From Azospirillum doebereinerae (GTDB taxonomy: Bacteria; Pseudomonadota; Alphaproteobacteria; Azospirillales; Azospirillaceae): a DNA stretch of 64,000 bases. The notes beneath the pieces were generated by a model that was not told the origin of the DNA, ran no database searches, and was given only the letters and a program-made list of their open reading frames with translations. Within the stretch, counting starts at the first letter, position 1, and the number at the start of each line of letters is the position of its first letter. The position numbers and the translations under genes are program-made. The DNA lies in NCBI RefSeq assembly GCF_003989665.1, contig NZ_RZIJ01000009.1, positions 62,001-126,000 of the forward strand, read 5' to 3'. This document shows, in pieces, positions 17,988 to 26,838 of the stretch.

Positions 17988-18593
17988 TTACCAGTGACGG
18001 AGCGGCCCCACGTCCATATGGACGAAGTTGCTCTCCGGGTAATAACCGACCCCACCGCCGCGCAGGCTGAGCGCCGCGCGTTGCAGCTGGCGGGTGCTCA
18101 TGCCAGGGACCCGCAGATCGATGGCCTTGCCCTGCATGTGAAAGCTGTTCTGGGCCACGCCGGAGCCGTCGGCCTCACGCAGCATCGCGTTGGTCTCCGG
18201 CGAACGATAGGCGGAAACGATCTGGATCGGCCCACGGTTGCCGATCTTGCGGCCGAGCGCGTGGACGAGATCCAGAAGCTTGGGGTCGATGGCGTGGACG
18301 GCGCCGGTGCGGTGGTCGCGCAGGACGCGGTTGATCTCGCGCATGCCGTCGCGCAGGTAACGCCCCTTGGCCCAGTATTCCGCCCGGATGCGTTCGCCGG
18401 TGTGCAGGTTGATCAGCGCCAACTGGCGCGGCGGCGCGCGCAACGCCGCCTCGGCCTCCATGGGCGCCAGCATCGCGGCGGAAGCGGCGAGCCCCAGCCC
18501 GGCGCGCAGCAGATGGCGGCGGTCGAGCGAGCGGGCCATGGTGTCGTGCGGCCCTGCGGTCGTTTCGGACTGGGCGTCCGTATCCTTCATCAT
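17988..18593 (-). CDS. DUF882 / peptidase M15-like exported protein (YcbK type)
   Basis: The protein has about 201 residues from MMKDTDAQSE. MARSLDRRHL at 18539 is an alternative start just before the signal. It has a twin-arginine-type signal (DRRHLLRAGLGLAASAAMLA) and then the DUF882 domain: LALINLHTGERIRAEYW, IVSAYRSPETNAMLRE, NSFHMQGKAIDLRVPG and SNFVHMDVG. The His/Asp residues in SAYRSPxTN, HxxGxAxDxR and HMDVG are the zinc ligands of D-Ala-D-Ala carboxypeptidase-like M15 enzymes. The likely role is a periplasmic murein amidase/peptidase. The start at 18593 follows GAGAAAG. Confidence 0.88.
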   Translation of the reverse strand: MMKDTDAQSETTAGPHDTMARSLDRRHLLRAGLGLAASAAMLAPMEAEAALRAPPRQLALINLHTGERIRAEYWAKGRYLRDGMREINRVLRDHRTGAVHAIDPKLLDLVHALGRKIGNRGPIQIVSAYRSPETNAMLREADGSGVAQNSFHMQGKAIDLRVPGMSTRQLQRAALSLRGGGVGYYPESNFVHMDVGPLRHW

Positions 18594-18971
18594 GCTTTCT
18601 CGCATCCCCTGTCCCACCCCACGCCGGGTTCTCATCGCGGCGCGCTACCCCGAAGGGTGAGACACTTTTAGGAACGCCCTAGCCCTTTGTGTCAAGGAAC
18701 CAAAGGTTAAGACTGGCCAAATAGCATGAAATCCTTGGATTCGCATGACCTTATCGACCCATGTCAGGGCCGCTCCGCTTCGTTACCGGGCTGTAACATG
18801 TCGGTGACCCGCGCCCGGCCACGGCCGACCGGGGCCTCCGAGTCGCTTCCGAGTCGCAACGCCAAACTTGGCCTCGACAGCACCGACCGAAAGCCATAGG
18901 CCGAGCGGCATCGGCAAGGCTCCTCCAAAAGAGAGGGCGCGAACGGGGAAACATTCAGCCTTCGGTAAGGA
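18594..18971. other. Divergent promoter region, no gene seen
   Basis: These 378 bases lie between the DUF882 gene and the pentapeptide gene, which are transcribed away from each other. They should hold both promoters. I could not single out convincing -35/-10 boxes, and no open frame here looks real. Confidence 0.4.
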
Positions 18972-20330
18972 ATGGCGCCGCATCATTGGCGAAGTGAAAC
19001 CATTGCGTGGCGTCGACTTCCCGTGTCCACGGTGACCGCTCCCATCCCGTCCTCGGTGTCCTTCTTTCGGCCGGATCAACTGGCCGAGGTGCTGGATCGC
19101 CATGCCCGCTGGATCAAGGGCCAGCCGGGCGGCGCGCGCGCCAACCTCGCCATGGCCGACCTGGAAGGCGCCGACCTGTCGCAGCGCGACCTGCGCGGCG
19201 CCCGGCTGGTCGGGGCGCGGCTGACGCGCGGGCGGCTGAACGGCACCAATCTGGCCGGCGCCGACCTGTTCGGGGTCGATCTGCGCGACGCCGACATCAG
19301 CCGCGCCAACCTGACACAGACCGACCTGCGCGGCGCCCGGCTGCGCGCGGCCGACTTCTCCAACGCCAACCTGAAGGGCGCCGACCTGCGCTCCGGCACG
19401 CTGGAGCCGGGCGGGACCGCCCGGCGCGGCTCCGGCCCCGACGCCCAGGACGCCGATTCCGCGCGGCTGCTCCACAAGGCCGCCCTCGCCCGCCTCCAGA
19501 ACGAGACGACGGCGACCGGCGGCATCCCGACCGACCTGACCGGCGCGATCCTGCGCGGCGCCAACCTGTCCGACGCCGACCTGACCGGGTCGATCCTCCA
19601 GAACGCCGATCTGTCGGGGGCGACGCTGAACGGCGCCAACCTGTCCGGCGCGCGGCTGAACGGCGCCAACCTGTCCGGCGCGTCGCTGGACGGCACCCGG
19701 TTCGACAACGCCGATCTGGTCGGCACGCGCATGGCCGACTGCGACCTGTCGCAGGCCAGCTTGAGCGCCGCGCAGATGACCCGCCCCATCGACAGCATGG
19801 GGTCGGAGATCCAGCGCGCCATCTTCGACCACGAGCGCTGGATCGACAGCTTCGGCCAGCGCGGGGAACGCGCCGATCTGGAGGGCGCCGACCTCAGCCG
19901 GGCCGATCTGCGCAACGTGAACCTCAGCGCCGCGTCGATGCGCGGCGCCAACCTGTCGGCGGCGGCGCTGACCGGGGCGCGGCTGATGATGGCCGACCTG
20001 TCCGGCGCCAATCTGGAGGGCGCCAACCTGATGGGCGCCGACCTGTCCGGCGCCAACCTCAGCTACGCCGTCCTGACCGGCGCGGATCTGACGCGGGTGC
20101 GGCTCGGACCGGCGGAGATCAAGGATCCCTCGGGCCGCCCGACCGGCCGGTCCTGGGCCTCCAACCTGATGGGGGCGGATCTGCGCCGCGCGCTGCTGGT
20201 GGGGACCTGCCTGGTCCAGGCCAATCTGGCGGAAGCCGATCTGGAAAGCGCCGATCTGGACGGCGCCGACATGGCGGGCGCCAAGCTGCAACGCGCCAAC
20301 CTGCCGGGCAAGCCGCCGCGCCGGCGCTAG
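18972..20330 (+). CDS. Pentapeptide-repeat protein with two repeat blocks
   Basis: This 452-residue protein has two right-handed quadrilateral beta-helix blocks of A(D/N)LxX pentapeptides, at roughly residues 55-145 plus 180-265 and again 300-450. Each block is introduced by a similar helix-linker motif: DRHARWIKGQPGGARANL near residue 40 and DHERWIDSFGQRGERADL near residue 290. There is no signal peptide, so it is probably cytoplasmic. Pentapeptide proteins act as scaffolds or DNA mimics; no specific role can be assigned. The start is uncertain: ATG 18972 has a poorly spaced AAGGA, and GTG 19023 (VSTVTAPIPSSV) is a good alternative. Confidence 0.85.
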   Translation: MAPHHWRSETIAWRRLPVSTVTAPIPSSVSFFRPDQLAEVLDRHARWIKGQPGGARANLAMADLEGADLSQRDLRGARLVGARLTRGRLNGTNLAGADLFGVDLRDADISRANLTQTDLRGARLRAADFSNANLKGADLRSGTLEPGGTARRGSGPDAQDADSARLLHKAALARLQNETTATGGIPTDLTGAILRGANLSDADLTGSILQNADLSGATLNGANLSGARLNGANLSGASLDGTRFDNADLVGTRMADCDLSQASLSAAQMTRPIDSMGSEIQRAIFDHERWIDSFGQRGERADLEGADLSRADLRNVNLSAASMRGANLSAAALTGARLMMADLSGANLEGANLMGADLSGANLSYAVLTGADLTRVRLGPAEIKDPSGRPTGRSWASNLMGADLRRALLVGTCLVQANLAEADLESADLDGADMAGAKLQRANLPGKPPRRR

Positions 20331-20378
20331 GCCGCCGGGGCACGCAACGCGCCCCTTTCCTCTCCCAAAGCAAAGCGG

Positions 20379-22073
20379 CTATGGCAGGCGGATCGTCACC
20401 GTCGTGCCGACACCGGGCTCGCTCTCCACGGTCAGCGTCCCGCCATGCGCCTCGACGAAGCGCTTGGCCAGCGGCAGCCCAAGCCCGGTACCGGCCTCCG
20501 ACTTGGTCAGGTAGTTGTTGACCTGCCGGAACGGCTCCATGGCGATGGTCAGCTCCTCGGCCGACATGCCGATCCCGGTGTCGGCGATGACGATGACCGC
20601 CCCCTCCCCCTCCGGCCCGGCCGCCGCCTCGACGCGCACGGCCCCGCCCGACGGCGTGAACTTGATGGCGTTGGACAGGATGTTCAGCACCGCCTGACGC
20701 AGCCGCACCCCGTCCGCCGTCACCCGCAGGGCCGGATCGACGCGGCCCGCCGTGGCCACCACGCCCTTGCGGGCCGACAGCGCCTCGACCAGCCCCAGGC
20801 AGTCGGCCAGCAGTTCCTCCAGCACCAGCTGCGCCGGGTAGAGCTCCAGCCGCCCGGCCTCGATCTTCGCCATGTCCAGCAGTTCGTTGACGAGGTCGAG
20901 CAGGTGGCGGCCGGACTGGTGGATCGCCCGGATGTATTCGGTGTATTTGGGCGGCGCGGTGCCGAAGATGCCGGACAGCAGCGCCTCGGTGAAGCCGATG
21001 ATGGCGTTCAGCGGGGTGCGCAGCTCGTGGCTCATGTTCGCCAGGAATTCGCTCTTGGCCTGGTTGGCGGCCTCGGCGTGCTCCTTCTCGGCCTCCAGAC
21101 GGCGGCGCTGCTCCAGCAGGAAGGCTTCGCGGGCCCGGCGCATCTCGTGCTCGGCCTTGCGGCGACGTCGGAAGCTGCGCGACACCACCAGCGCCAGCGC
21201 CAGCGTCGCCGCGCAGGCGGCGGCCCCGCCGCCGACGATGACGCGGCGGGACGAGGCCAGCTGCTCCCGCAGCACCTCCGCCGGCACGCCCAGCGCCACC
21301 GTCCACTGGGTGTTCGGCGAGCGGTGGAAGACCATGTAGGAATCCTCGCCCTCGGCCGTCTTCGCGACGAACAGCCCCTGATCGTTGGCGACCATCCGCG
21401 CCTCCAGCGAGGGTGGAACGCGCTGGCCCAGATGGGCGGCGGCGTCGCGCGACCGCGCCGCGATCAGCATGGACGGATCGACGACGGACACCGTCCAGTC
21501 CGGCGGGATGGAGCCGCTGCCCAGCACCCCGGCCAGCCCCTCCAACCCGACCGCCAGCGACAGCACGTAGCGCACCCGGTCCTCGGCGAACATCGGCGCG
21601 CGCAGGACCAGGGACGGACGGCCCGGCGGCCCGCCCGGCGGCAGCACGCCGCCGATCACCGACCGGCCGTTCTCGATCACCTTGCGGGTGACGGTGTCCA
21701 GCCGGGGCGGCGGCAAGGGCTGCACCCCCAGCGGGTAGCGCGTGTGGAAGACGAAGCGGTAGGTTTCGGCGTCGACCAGCCCCATCGCCAGCCAGCCGCC
21801 CTGGCTGTGCGCGGCGGCCGTCGCCTCGGCGTAGAGGGCGGGCACATCCTCGACATGGGACTGGCCGAGCGCGGCCAGCAGCTCCAACGGCCGGGTCTGG
21901 CTGGCCAGCTCGCGGTCGACGTTCTGCGACAGCGACAGCGCCATCGCGCGCAGGTCGTCCTCCAGCTCGGTCCGCTGGTGGACGTCCAGCATCCACACCA
22001 TCGACGCCGCGAACAGCAGCAGTGGCGCCACGACCGCCAGTCCAAGCGCCAATAGGGAGGAGGGCAGACGCAA
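20379..22073 (-). CDS. Membrane sensor histidine kinase with periplasmic Cache-like domain
   Basis: This is a 564-residue kinase. An N-terminal membrane helix ([20 protein letters not shown]), then a periplasmic sensory region of about 230 residues of dCache type, then a second helix near residue 275-300 ([20 protein letters not shown]). A short coiled coil ([17 protein letters not shown]) leads into HisKA with the phospho-His in [14 protein letters not shown]. HATPase has N-box [15 protein letters not shown]1 DTGIGM and G2 [12 protein letters not shown]. It has no receiver domain of its own. It lies downstream of dctR on the same strand, 169 bp away, so it may work with DctR or with an unlinked regulator. 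Confidence 0.93.
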   Translation of the reverse strand: MRLPSSLLALGLAVVAPLLLFAASMVWMLDVHQRTELEDDLRAMALSLSQNVDRELASQTRPLELLAALGQSHVEDVPALYAEATAAAHSQGGWLAMGLVDAETYRFVFHTRYPLGVQPLPPPRLDTVTRKVIENGRSVIGGVLPPGGPPGRPSLVLRAPMFAEDRVRYVLSLAVGLEGLAGVLGSGSIPPDWTVSVVDPSMLIAARSRDAAAHLGQRVPPSLEARMVANDQGLFVAKTAEGEDSYMVFHRSPNTQWTVALGVPAEVLREQLASSRRVIVGGGAAACAATLALALVVSRSFRRRRKAEHEMRRAREAFLLEQRRRLEAEKEHAEAANQAKSEFLANMSHELRTPLNAIIGFTEALLSGIFGTAPPKYTEYIRAIHQSGRHLLDLVNELLDMAKIEAGRLELYPAQLVLEELLADCLGLVEALSARKGVVATAGRVDPALRVTADGVRLRQAVLNILSNAIKFTPSGGAVRVEAAAGPEGEGAVIVIADTGIGMSAEELTIAMEPFRQVNNYLTKSEAGTGLGLPLAKRFVEAHGGTLTVESEPGVGTTVTIRLP

Positions 22074-22242
22074 CGACCAAGGCTCCGGCTGAATTATGAA
22101 CCGTCTGTGTAACCAACAAGCCGGACGGACACCAAGAAATTCGCCGTGCCGCAGTAAAAATCCGCGCCCGTCTCCGGAGCGCCCAACATCTCCGGGTATT
22201 CTTTACGGGTTTATCCCAACTCGACTTTGGAAAGAGGGCGGC

Positions 22243-22839
22243 CTATCCGGCGCTGGTCAGCAGGCGAGTCAGTTCCACCGCCGTCTTCACCCGCATCTTT
22301 TCGAACACGTGCGACCGATGGACTTCCACCGTCCGCATGCTGATGCCCAACTGGTCGGCGATCACCTTGTTCAGCCGGCCGGCGACGACCAGCTCCATCA
22401 CCTGTTTTTCACGCTGGGTCAGGGTGGCGACCCGCGCGGCGACGCCGGCTTGGCCCGCCTCGCGCGCCCGCTGCTCCGCGTCGAAGGCCAGCGCGTCGAT
22501 CACCCGGTCGACCAGCTCGTTGTCGTTGAAGGGCTTCTCGACGAAATCGCGGGCGCCCTTCTTCAGCGCGGCGACCGCGATGGGCACGTCGCCATGGCCG
22601 GTCAGGAAGATCACCGGCATCCGGCAGGCCCGGCCGAGCAGGCGGTCGAACAGCTCCAGCCCGCTCATCCCCTCCATCCGGATGTCGAGCAGCAGGCAGC
22701 CCGCCATGTCCGGCGTCCAGGCCTCCAGGAAGGCCTCGGCCGAATCCCACCCGATCACCGGGACGCTGCGCGACTGGAACAGCCAGCCGAGCGCGTCGCG
22801 GATCGCCTCGTCGTCGTCGACGATGTGCAGGGTGGTCAT
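22243..22839 (-). CDS. dctR: FixJ-family response regulator, DctR-like
   Basis: This is a 198-residue regulator. Start MTTLHIVDDDEAIRD at 22839 overlaps the kinase stop codon (ATGA). The receiver has the acidic pair DDD at 8-10, phospho-acceptor Asp52 in LLLDIRMEGM, and Lys in DFVEKPFND. The C-terminal LuxR-type helix-turn-helix is LTQREKQVMELVVAGRLNKV, then ISMRTVEVHRSHVFEKM. Together with the upstream PAS kinase and the divergent TRAP genes this reproduces the DctS/DctR-DctPQM arrangement known from Rhodobacter, where DctR activates C4-dicarboxylate uptake. The symbol is by this context; the ligand is inferred. Confidence 0.88.
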   Translation of the reverse strand: MTTLHIVDDDEAIRDALGWLFQSRSVPVIGWDSAEAFLEAWTPDMAGCLLLDIRMEGMSGLELFDRLLGRACRMPVIFLTGHGDVPIAVAALKKGARDFVEKPFNDNELVDRVIDALAFDAEQRAREAGQAGVAARVATLTQREKQVMELVVAGRLNKVIADQLGISMRTVEVHRSHVFEKMRVKTAVELTRLLTSAG

Positions 22840-24902
22840 TCGGCGGTCTCCAGGGAATCGGAACAGACGGGCAGCGAGAACAGGAAGCGGGTGCCGCCAT
22901 CGGGCGCCGCCTCGAACCACAGGCGGCCGTGGTGGTGCTCGACGATGGAGCGGCAGATGTTCAGGCCCATTCCCATACCTTCGCTCTTCGTCGTGAAGAA
23001 GGGGGAAAACAACCCCTCGGCGATCTCCGGGGCGATGCCGCTGCCATGGTCGCGGATCGCGGTGAGCAGCGCGCCGTCCGACCGGACCACCGACACCGAC
23101 AGGCGGCGGCGCGCGCGCGGGGTCTTCGCCATCGCCTCGATGCCGTTGCGCATCAGATTCAGGACCACCTGCTGCAACAGGATGCGGTCGCCCGGCACCA
23201 TCGGCAGCCCGGCGGGGGCGTCCAACTCCACCCGCACGCCGAGCCGGGCGGCGTCGGCGCCCATCAGCCCGACGCAGTCCTCCAGCACCCGCGACAGCGA
23301 GCAGGGGGCGACGTTCGGCTCGCTCTTGCGCACGAAATCATGGACCCGCCGCACGATCAGCCCGGCGCGCCGCGCCTGCGCCGCCAGCTTGTCGAGCGCC
23401 GCCGCCACCTCCTGCGTGTCGAACTGGCCCGACCGCAAACGGTTCAGGCAGCCGGTGCAATAGCTGGCGATGGCCGACAGCGGCTGGTTCAGCTCATGCG
23501 CCAGGGTCGAGGCCATCTCGCCCATGGTGATCAGGCGCGAGGTCTGCTGCAGCCGCTCCTGCTGCTGGCGCGCCAGCTCCTCGGCCCGCTTGCGCTCGGT
23601 GATGTCGAGGACCGAGCCCATCCAGCCGGTGTGCCGCCCCTTGGCGTCGATCAGCGGCGCCTCGTAGATCAGCGCGTCGAAGCGCGAGCCATCGGAACGG
23701 CGGAAGCGCATCTCCAGCCCGGTTTCCGGCGCCCGCCCGGCCAGCACCTCGTGGAAGGCGGCCTCGGCGCGGTCGAGATCCTCGGGCAGCCAGTAGGGCA
23801 TCGGCGGGCCGCGGTCCACCATCTCCTCCGCGCTCAAGCCCACCATCCGGCAGAAGGCCGGGTTGACGTAGGTGATCCGCCCGTCCAGGTCGCGGGCGCG
23901 CATGCCGACGGTCAGGCTGTCCTCCATCGCCTTGCGGAAGGCGTGCTCGGCGCGCAGCGCCTCCTCCGCCCGCAGCCGGCCGGCGATGTGGCGGCGCAGC
24001 GACCACAGGCTCCACAGCGCCGACCCGGTCAGGCCGAAGATCGCCACCACCAGCACCGTCCGGGTGGCGTTCGATTCGGTGGGATAGGCGGTCGCCACCA
24101 GCGCCACCCCGTGGCCCGGCGGGTCGAAGGGGATGATGTGGCTGCGCAGCGGGTCGGGCGCGGCGCCGGCCGCCGCGCCGGGCACGGCGCCCGTCGTCGC
24201 GCCGGGCACCGCCATCCGCGACTTGGCCCCCAGCACGCCACCCCGCAGGTCGGTGACCTCCAGCTGGTAGCGTTGGGCGAACCACCAGGGGACGTGGTGG
24301 GTCAGCATCGCCTCGAACGAGAAGACGCCGACCAGAGCGCCGGCGAAGGCCCCGTCGCGGTAGAGAGGGAACACCGCGTCGAATCCGGTGTCGCCGGGAT
24401 CGATCCGGTAGGGCACCCCGTAGGCCCGCAACCCCGACGACCGCGCGATGCGGAAGGCGTCGCCGCGCGGCGAGGCGCCCGGCTTGTCGTCGAGCGCCTC
24501 GTCCAGCCCCGCTTCCGATTCGGCCGGGGGTTCCGCCATGCGGCTGCGCCCCTGGGCGTCCAGCCACAGGACGCGCTCGATCGCCGGGTTGGTGTTCACG
24601 ACCAGACGCGCCATGGCGGCGAATTGCCGCAGATCGACCGTCTCGCGGCTCAGCGCCTCGGCCAGACGCTCCAGCTTGTCCTCGTCGGAGGTCAGCTGGA
24701 AATGCAGGTTCTGCTCGACCCACAGCGCGTCCTTGATCAGGCCGAGCGCCTCCTCGTCGCGCTCGTTCCGGTGCAAAAGCCACAGAAACGCGCCCAGAAG
24801 CACCACCACCAGCGCCATGGCGACAAGGGGCATCGCGTGCGGCAAGGCGCGGAGCGCGCGGGACGCGGAGGCGGGCGGCGGCGGAAGCGGCGGGCTGGGC
24901 AC
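22836..24902 (-). CDS. dctS: PAS-domain sensor histidine kinase, DctS-like
   Basis: It is about 688 residues from the GTG at 24902; ATG 24833 and GTG 25037 are also in frame and none has a strong ribosome-binding site. A first membrane helix (MPLVAMALVVVLLGAFLWLL), a periplasmic sensor of about 230 residues, a second helix (TVLVVAIFGLTGSALWSLWS) and a PAS domain (DGRITYVNPAFCRMVGLSAE) with PAC follow. Then comes HisKA (GEMASTLAHELNQPLSAIAS) and HATPase with RNGIEAM, DHGSGIAPE and GMGMGLNICRSIVEHHHG. It is translationally coupled to dctR by a 4-bp overlap and divergent from dctP. It presumably senses dicarboxylates in the periplasm. Confidence 0.87.
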   Translation of the reverse strand: MPSPPLPPPPASASRALRALPHAMPLVAMALVVVLLGAFLWLLHRNERDEEALGLIKDALWVEQNLHFQLTSDEDKLERLAEALSRETVDLRQFAAMARLVVNTNPAIERVLWLDAQGRSRMAEPPAESEAGLDEALDDKPGASPRGDAFRIARSSGLRAYGVPYRIDPGDTGFDAVFPLYRDGAFAGALVGVFSFEAMLTHHVPWWFAQRYQLEVTDLRGGVLGAKSRMAVPGATTGAVPGAAAGAAPDPLRSHIIPFDPPGHGVALVATAYPTESNATRTVLVVAIFGLTGSALWSLWSLRRHIAGRLRAEEALRAEHAFRKAMEDSLTVGMRARDLDGRITYVNPAFCRMVGLSAEEMVDRGPPMPYWLPEDLDRAEAAFHEVLAGRAPETGLEMRFRRSDGSRFDALIYEAPLIDAKGRHTGWMGSVLDITERKRAEELARQQQERLQQTSRLITMGEMASTLAHELNQPLSAIASYCTGCLNRLRSGQFDTQEVAAALDKLAAQARRAGLIVRRVHDFVRKSEPNVAPCSLSRVLEDCVGLMGADAARLGVRVELDAPAGLPMVPGDRILLQQVVLNLMRNGIEAMAKTPRARRRLSVSVVRSDGALLTAIRDHGSGIAPEIAEGLFSPFFTTKSEGMGMGLNICRSIVEHHHGRLWFEAAPDGGTRFLFSLPVCSDSLETAE

Positions 24903-24995
24903 GGGTGGGCGGACCGGAAGATTTGGGGAGGGCTGCGGATATCCACAATAGCCCGGACGCACGCCGTAATGAACAATGCACGATAAGTTCAACGT

Positions 24996-25010
24996 CGGAC
25001 ATTCAGTCCG
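24996..25010. promoter_or_regulatory. Inverted repeat in the dctS-dctP divergent region
   Basis: CGGAC-ATTCA-GTCCG is a perfect 5-bp inverted repeat lying 33 bp before the dctP start codon. Its place makes it a candidate DctR site or a leader hairpin. Evidence is positional only. Confidence 0.35.
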
Positions 25011-25042
25011 GCGGATAATAGTTGAGGAAGGACGCACCCACC

Positions 25043-26053
25043 ATGAAGCTCGTGAACCTGCTGTGCGCCGCCGCGGTCGGCTGCCTGATGACGGCGCCGG
25101 TCGCGCTGGCCCAGGACCAGATCCTGATCAAGTTCAGCCATGTCGTGGCGCCGGACACCCCCAAGGGCAAGGGTGCGGAGAAGTTCAAGGAACTGGCCGA
25201 GAAGGCCACCGCCGGCAAGGTGAAGATCGAGGTCTACCCCAACAGCCAGCTCTACAAGGACAAGGAAGAACTCGAGGCGCTGCAGCTGGGCGCCGTCCAG
25301 ATGCTGGCCCCGTCGCTCGCCAAGTTCGGCCCGCTGGGCGCCAAGGAGTTCGAGGTCTTCGACCTGCCCTACATCTTCCCGAACAAGGACGTGCTGCGCC
25401 GCGTGACCGAAGGTCCGATCGGCAAGCAGCTGTTCTCGAAGCTGGAGTCGAAGGGCATCACCGGTCTGGCCTATTGGGACAACGGCTTCAAGATCATGAG
25501 CGCCAACAAGCCGCTCATCAAGCCCGAGGACATGAAGGGCCAGAAGATGCGCATCCAGTCGTCCAAGGTTCTGGACGCCCAGATGCGCGCGCTGAGCGCC
25601 CTGCCGCAGGTCATGGCCTTCTCGGAGGTGTACCAGGCGCTGCAGACCGGCGTCGTCGACGGCACGGAGAACCCGCCGTCCAACATGTACACCCAGAAGA
25701 TGCACGAGGTGCAGAAGCACGCCACGCTGACCGACCACGGCTATCTCGGCTACGCGGTCATCGTGAACAAGAAGTTCTGGGACGGGCTGCCGGCCGACGT
25801 CCGCACCTCGCTCGAGGGCGCGATGAAGGAGGCCACCGCCTACGCCAACGACATCGCGCAGAACGAGAACGACGTGTCGATGGCGCAGATGAAGGCGTCG
25901 GGCCGCACCGAATTCCACGAGCAGACCAAGGACGAGCGCGCCGCCTGGGTCAAGGCGCTGATGCCGGTCCACAAGGACGCCGAGAGCCGCGTCGGCAAGG
26001 ACCTGATCGAGTCGATCTACAAGGAAGCCGCCGCCGCCGGCTTCAAGATGTAA
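25043..26053 (+). CDS. dctP: C4-dicarboxylate TRAP transporter, periplasmic binding protein
   Basis: This is a 336-residue DctP. Start MKLVNLLCAAAVGCLMTAPV at 25043, with GAGGAAGG 12-18 bases upstream; the Sec signal ends ALAQ. The mature protein reads ILIKFSHVVAPDTPKGKGAE, VYPNSQLYKDKEELEALQLG and MRIQSSKVLDAQMRALSALP, which holds the conserved Arg that binds the carboxylate. GVVDGTENPPSNMYTQKMHE is typical of DctP. It binds succinate, malate or fumarate and hands them to DctQM. It is the first gene of dctPQM; 215 bp containing a palindromic repeat separate it from dctQ, possibly giving more binding protein than membrane subunits. Confidence 0.95.
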   Translation: MKLVNLLCAAAVGCLMTAPVALAQDQILIKFSHVVAPDTPKGKGAEKFKELAEKATAGKVKIEVYPNSQLYKDKEELEALQLGAVQMLAPSLAKFGPLGAKEFEVFDLPYIFPNKDVLRRVTEGPIGKQLFSKLESKGITGLAYWDNGFKIMSANKPLIKPEDMKGQKMRIQSSKVLDAQMRALSALPQVMAFSEVYQALQTGVVDGTENPPSNMYTQKMHEVQKHATLTDHGYLGYAVIVNKKFWDGLPADVRTSLEGAMKEATAYANDIAQNENDVSMAQMKASGRTEFHEQTKDERAAWVKALMPVHKDAESRVGKDLIESIYKEAAAAGFKM

Positions 26054-26077
26054 CGAACCGCCAGCAACCCGACGATC

Positions 26078-26215
26078 GAAGCTCTTCTCCCCTTGCGGGA
26101 GAAGGGTTGGGATGAGGGGTGTTCCGCCCGCAGGGCGGAAAGGCCGCTCCCGTTCCAAACATTTGCGCCCCCTCACCCCAACCCCTCTCCCGCAGGGGGA
26201 GAGGGGCTCCGTTCG
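26078..26215. repeat. Intergenic palindromic repeat, copy A (dctP-dctQ gap)
   Basis: An arm at about 26082-26119 (TCTCCCCTTGCGGGAGAAGG and on) is the imperfect complement of about 26170-26210. Between them sits a perfect hairpin TTCCGCCC/GGGCGGAA at 26122-26140. It is related to five other copies in the window but differs in the centre. It may stabilise the dctP transcript. Confidence 0.75.
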
Positions 26216-26268
26216 AGTGGGGCGAACACCCGCCCAAAAACACCCCGCCGACCGGGAGTTTCCCCTTC

Positions 26269-26838
26269 ATGCTCCTACGACTGCTCGACCGTCTCGAGGA
26301 GGCGCTGATCGCCGCCCTCATGGCGGGGGCGACGCTCATCATCTTCGTGGCCGTCGTCCACCGCTACATCTCGGGCGTGCCGGTGATCCAGGACTACGTC
26401 CTGCACTGGAACCTCGCCTGGGCGCAGGAACTCTGCATCTACATGTTCGTCTGGATGGCCAAGTTCGGCGCCGCCTACGGCGTGCGCACCGGCATCCACG
26501 TCGGCGTGGACGTCATCATCAACCGGATGGCCCCGCCCCTGCGCGCGAAGTTCGTGCTGTTCGGGCTGGGGGCGGGCGCGCTGTTCACCGGCGTGGTCGG
26601 GTCGCTGGGCGCCCGCTTCGTCTACCACATCGGGCAGACCGAACAGGTCTCGGCCGATCTGGAGATGCCGATGTGGATCGTCTATCTGGCGGTCCCGCTC
26701 GGATCCTACCTGATGTGCTTCCGATTCCTCCAGGTCGCCTGGACCTTCATCCGCACGGGTGAACTGCCCCACCACGACCACGGCCACGTCGAGGGCATCG
26801 ACCCGGTCGAAGCCGCCAAGGAAGGAGGCCCGGCATGA
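26269..26838 (+). CDS. dctQ: C4-dicarboxylate TRAP transporter, small membrane subunit
   Basis: This is a 189-residue protein with four membrane helices. Start MLLRLLDRLEEALIAALMAG at 26269 with GGGAG upstream; the longer frame would translate the palindromic repeat. Family motifs are YVLHWNLAWAQELCIYMFVW (helix 2) and GAAYGVRTGIHVGVDVIINR. It forms the permease with DctM and receives substrate from DctP. Its stop overlaps the dctM start (ATGA), so the two are coupled. The C-terminal tail HHDHGHVEGIDPVEAAKEG is polar. Confidence 0.93.
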   Translation: MLLRLLDRLEEALIAALMAGATLIIFVAVVHRYISGVPVIQDYVLHWNLAWAQELCIYMFVWMAKFGAAYGVRTGIHVGVDVIINRMAPPLRAKFVLFGLGAGALFTGVVGSLGARFVYHIGQTEQVSADLEMPMWIVYLAVPLGSYLMCFRFLQVAWTFIRTGELPHHDHGHVEGIDPVEAAKEGGPA

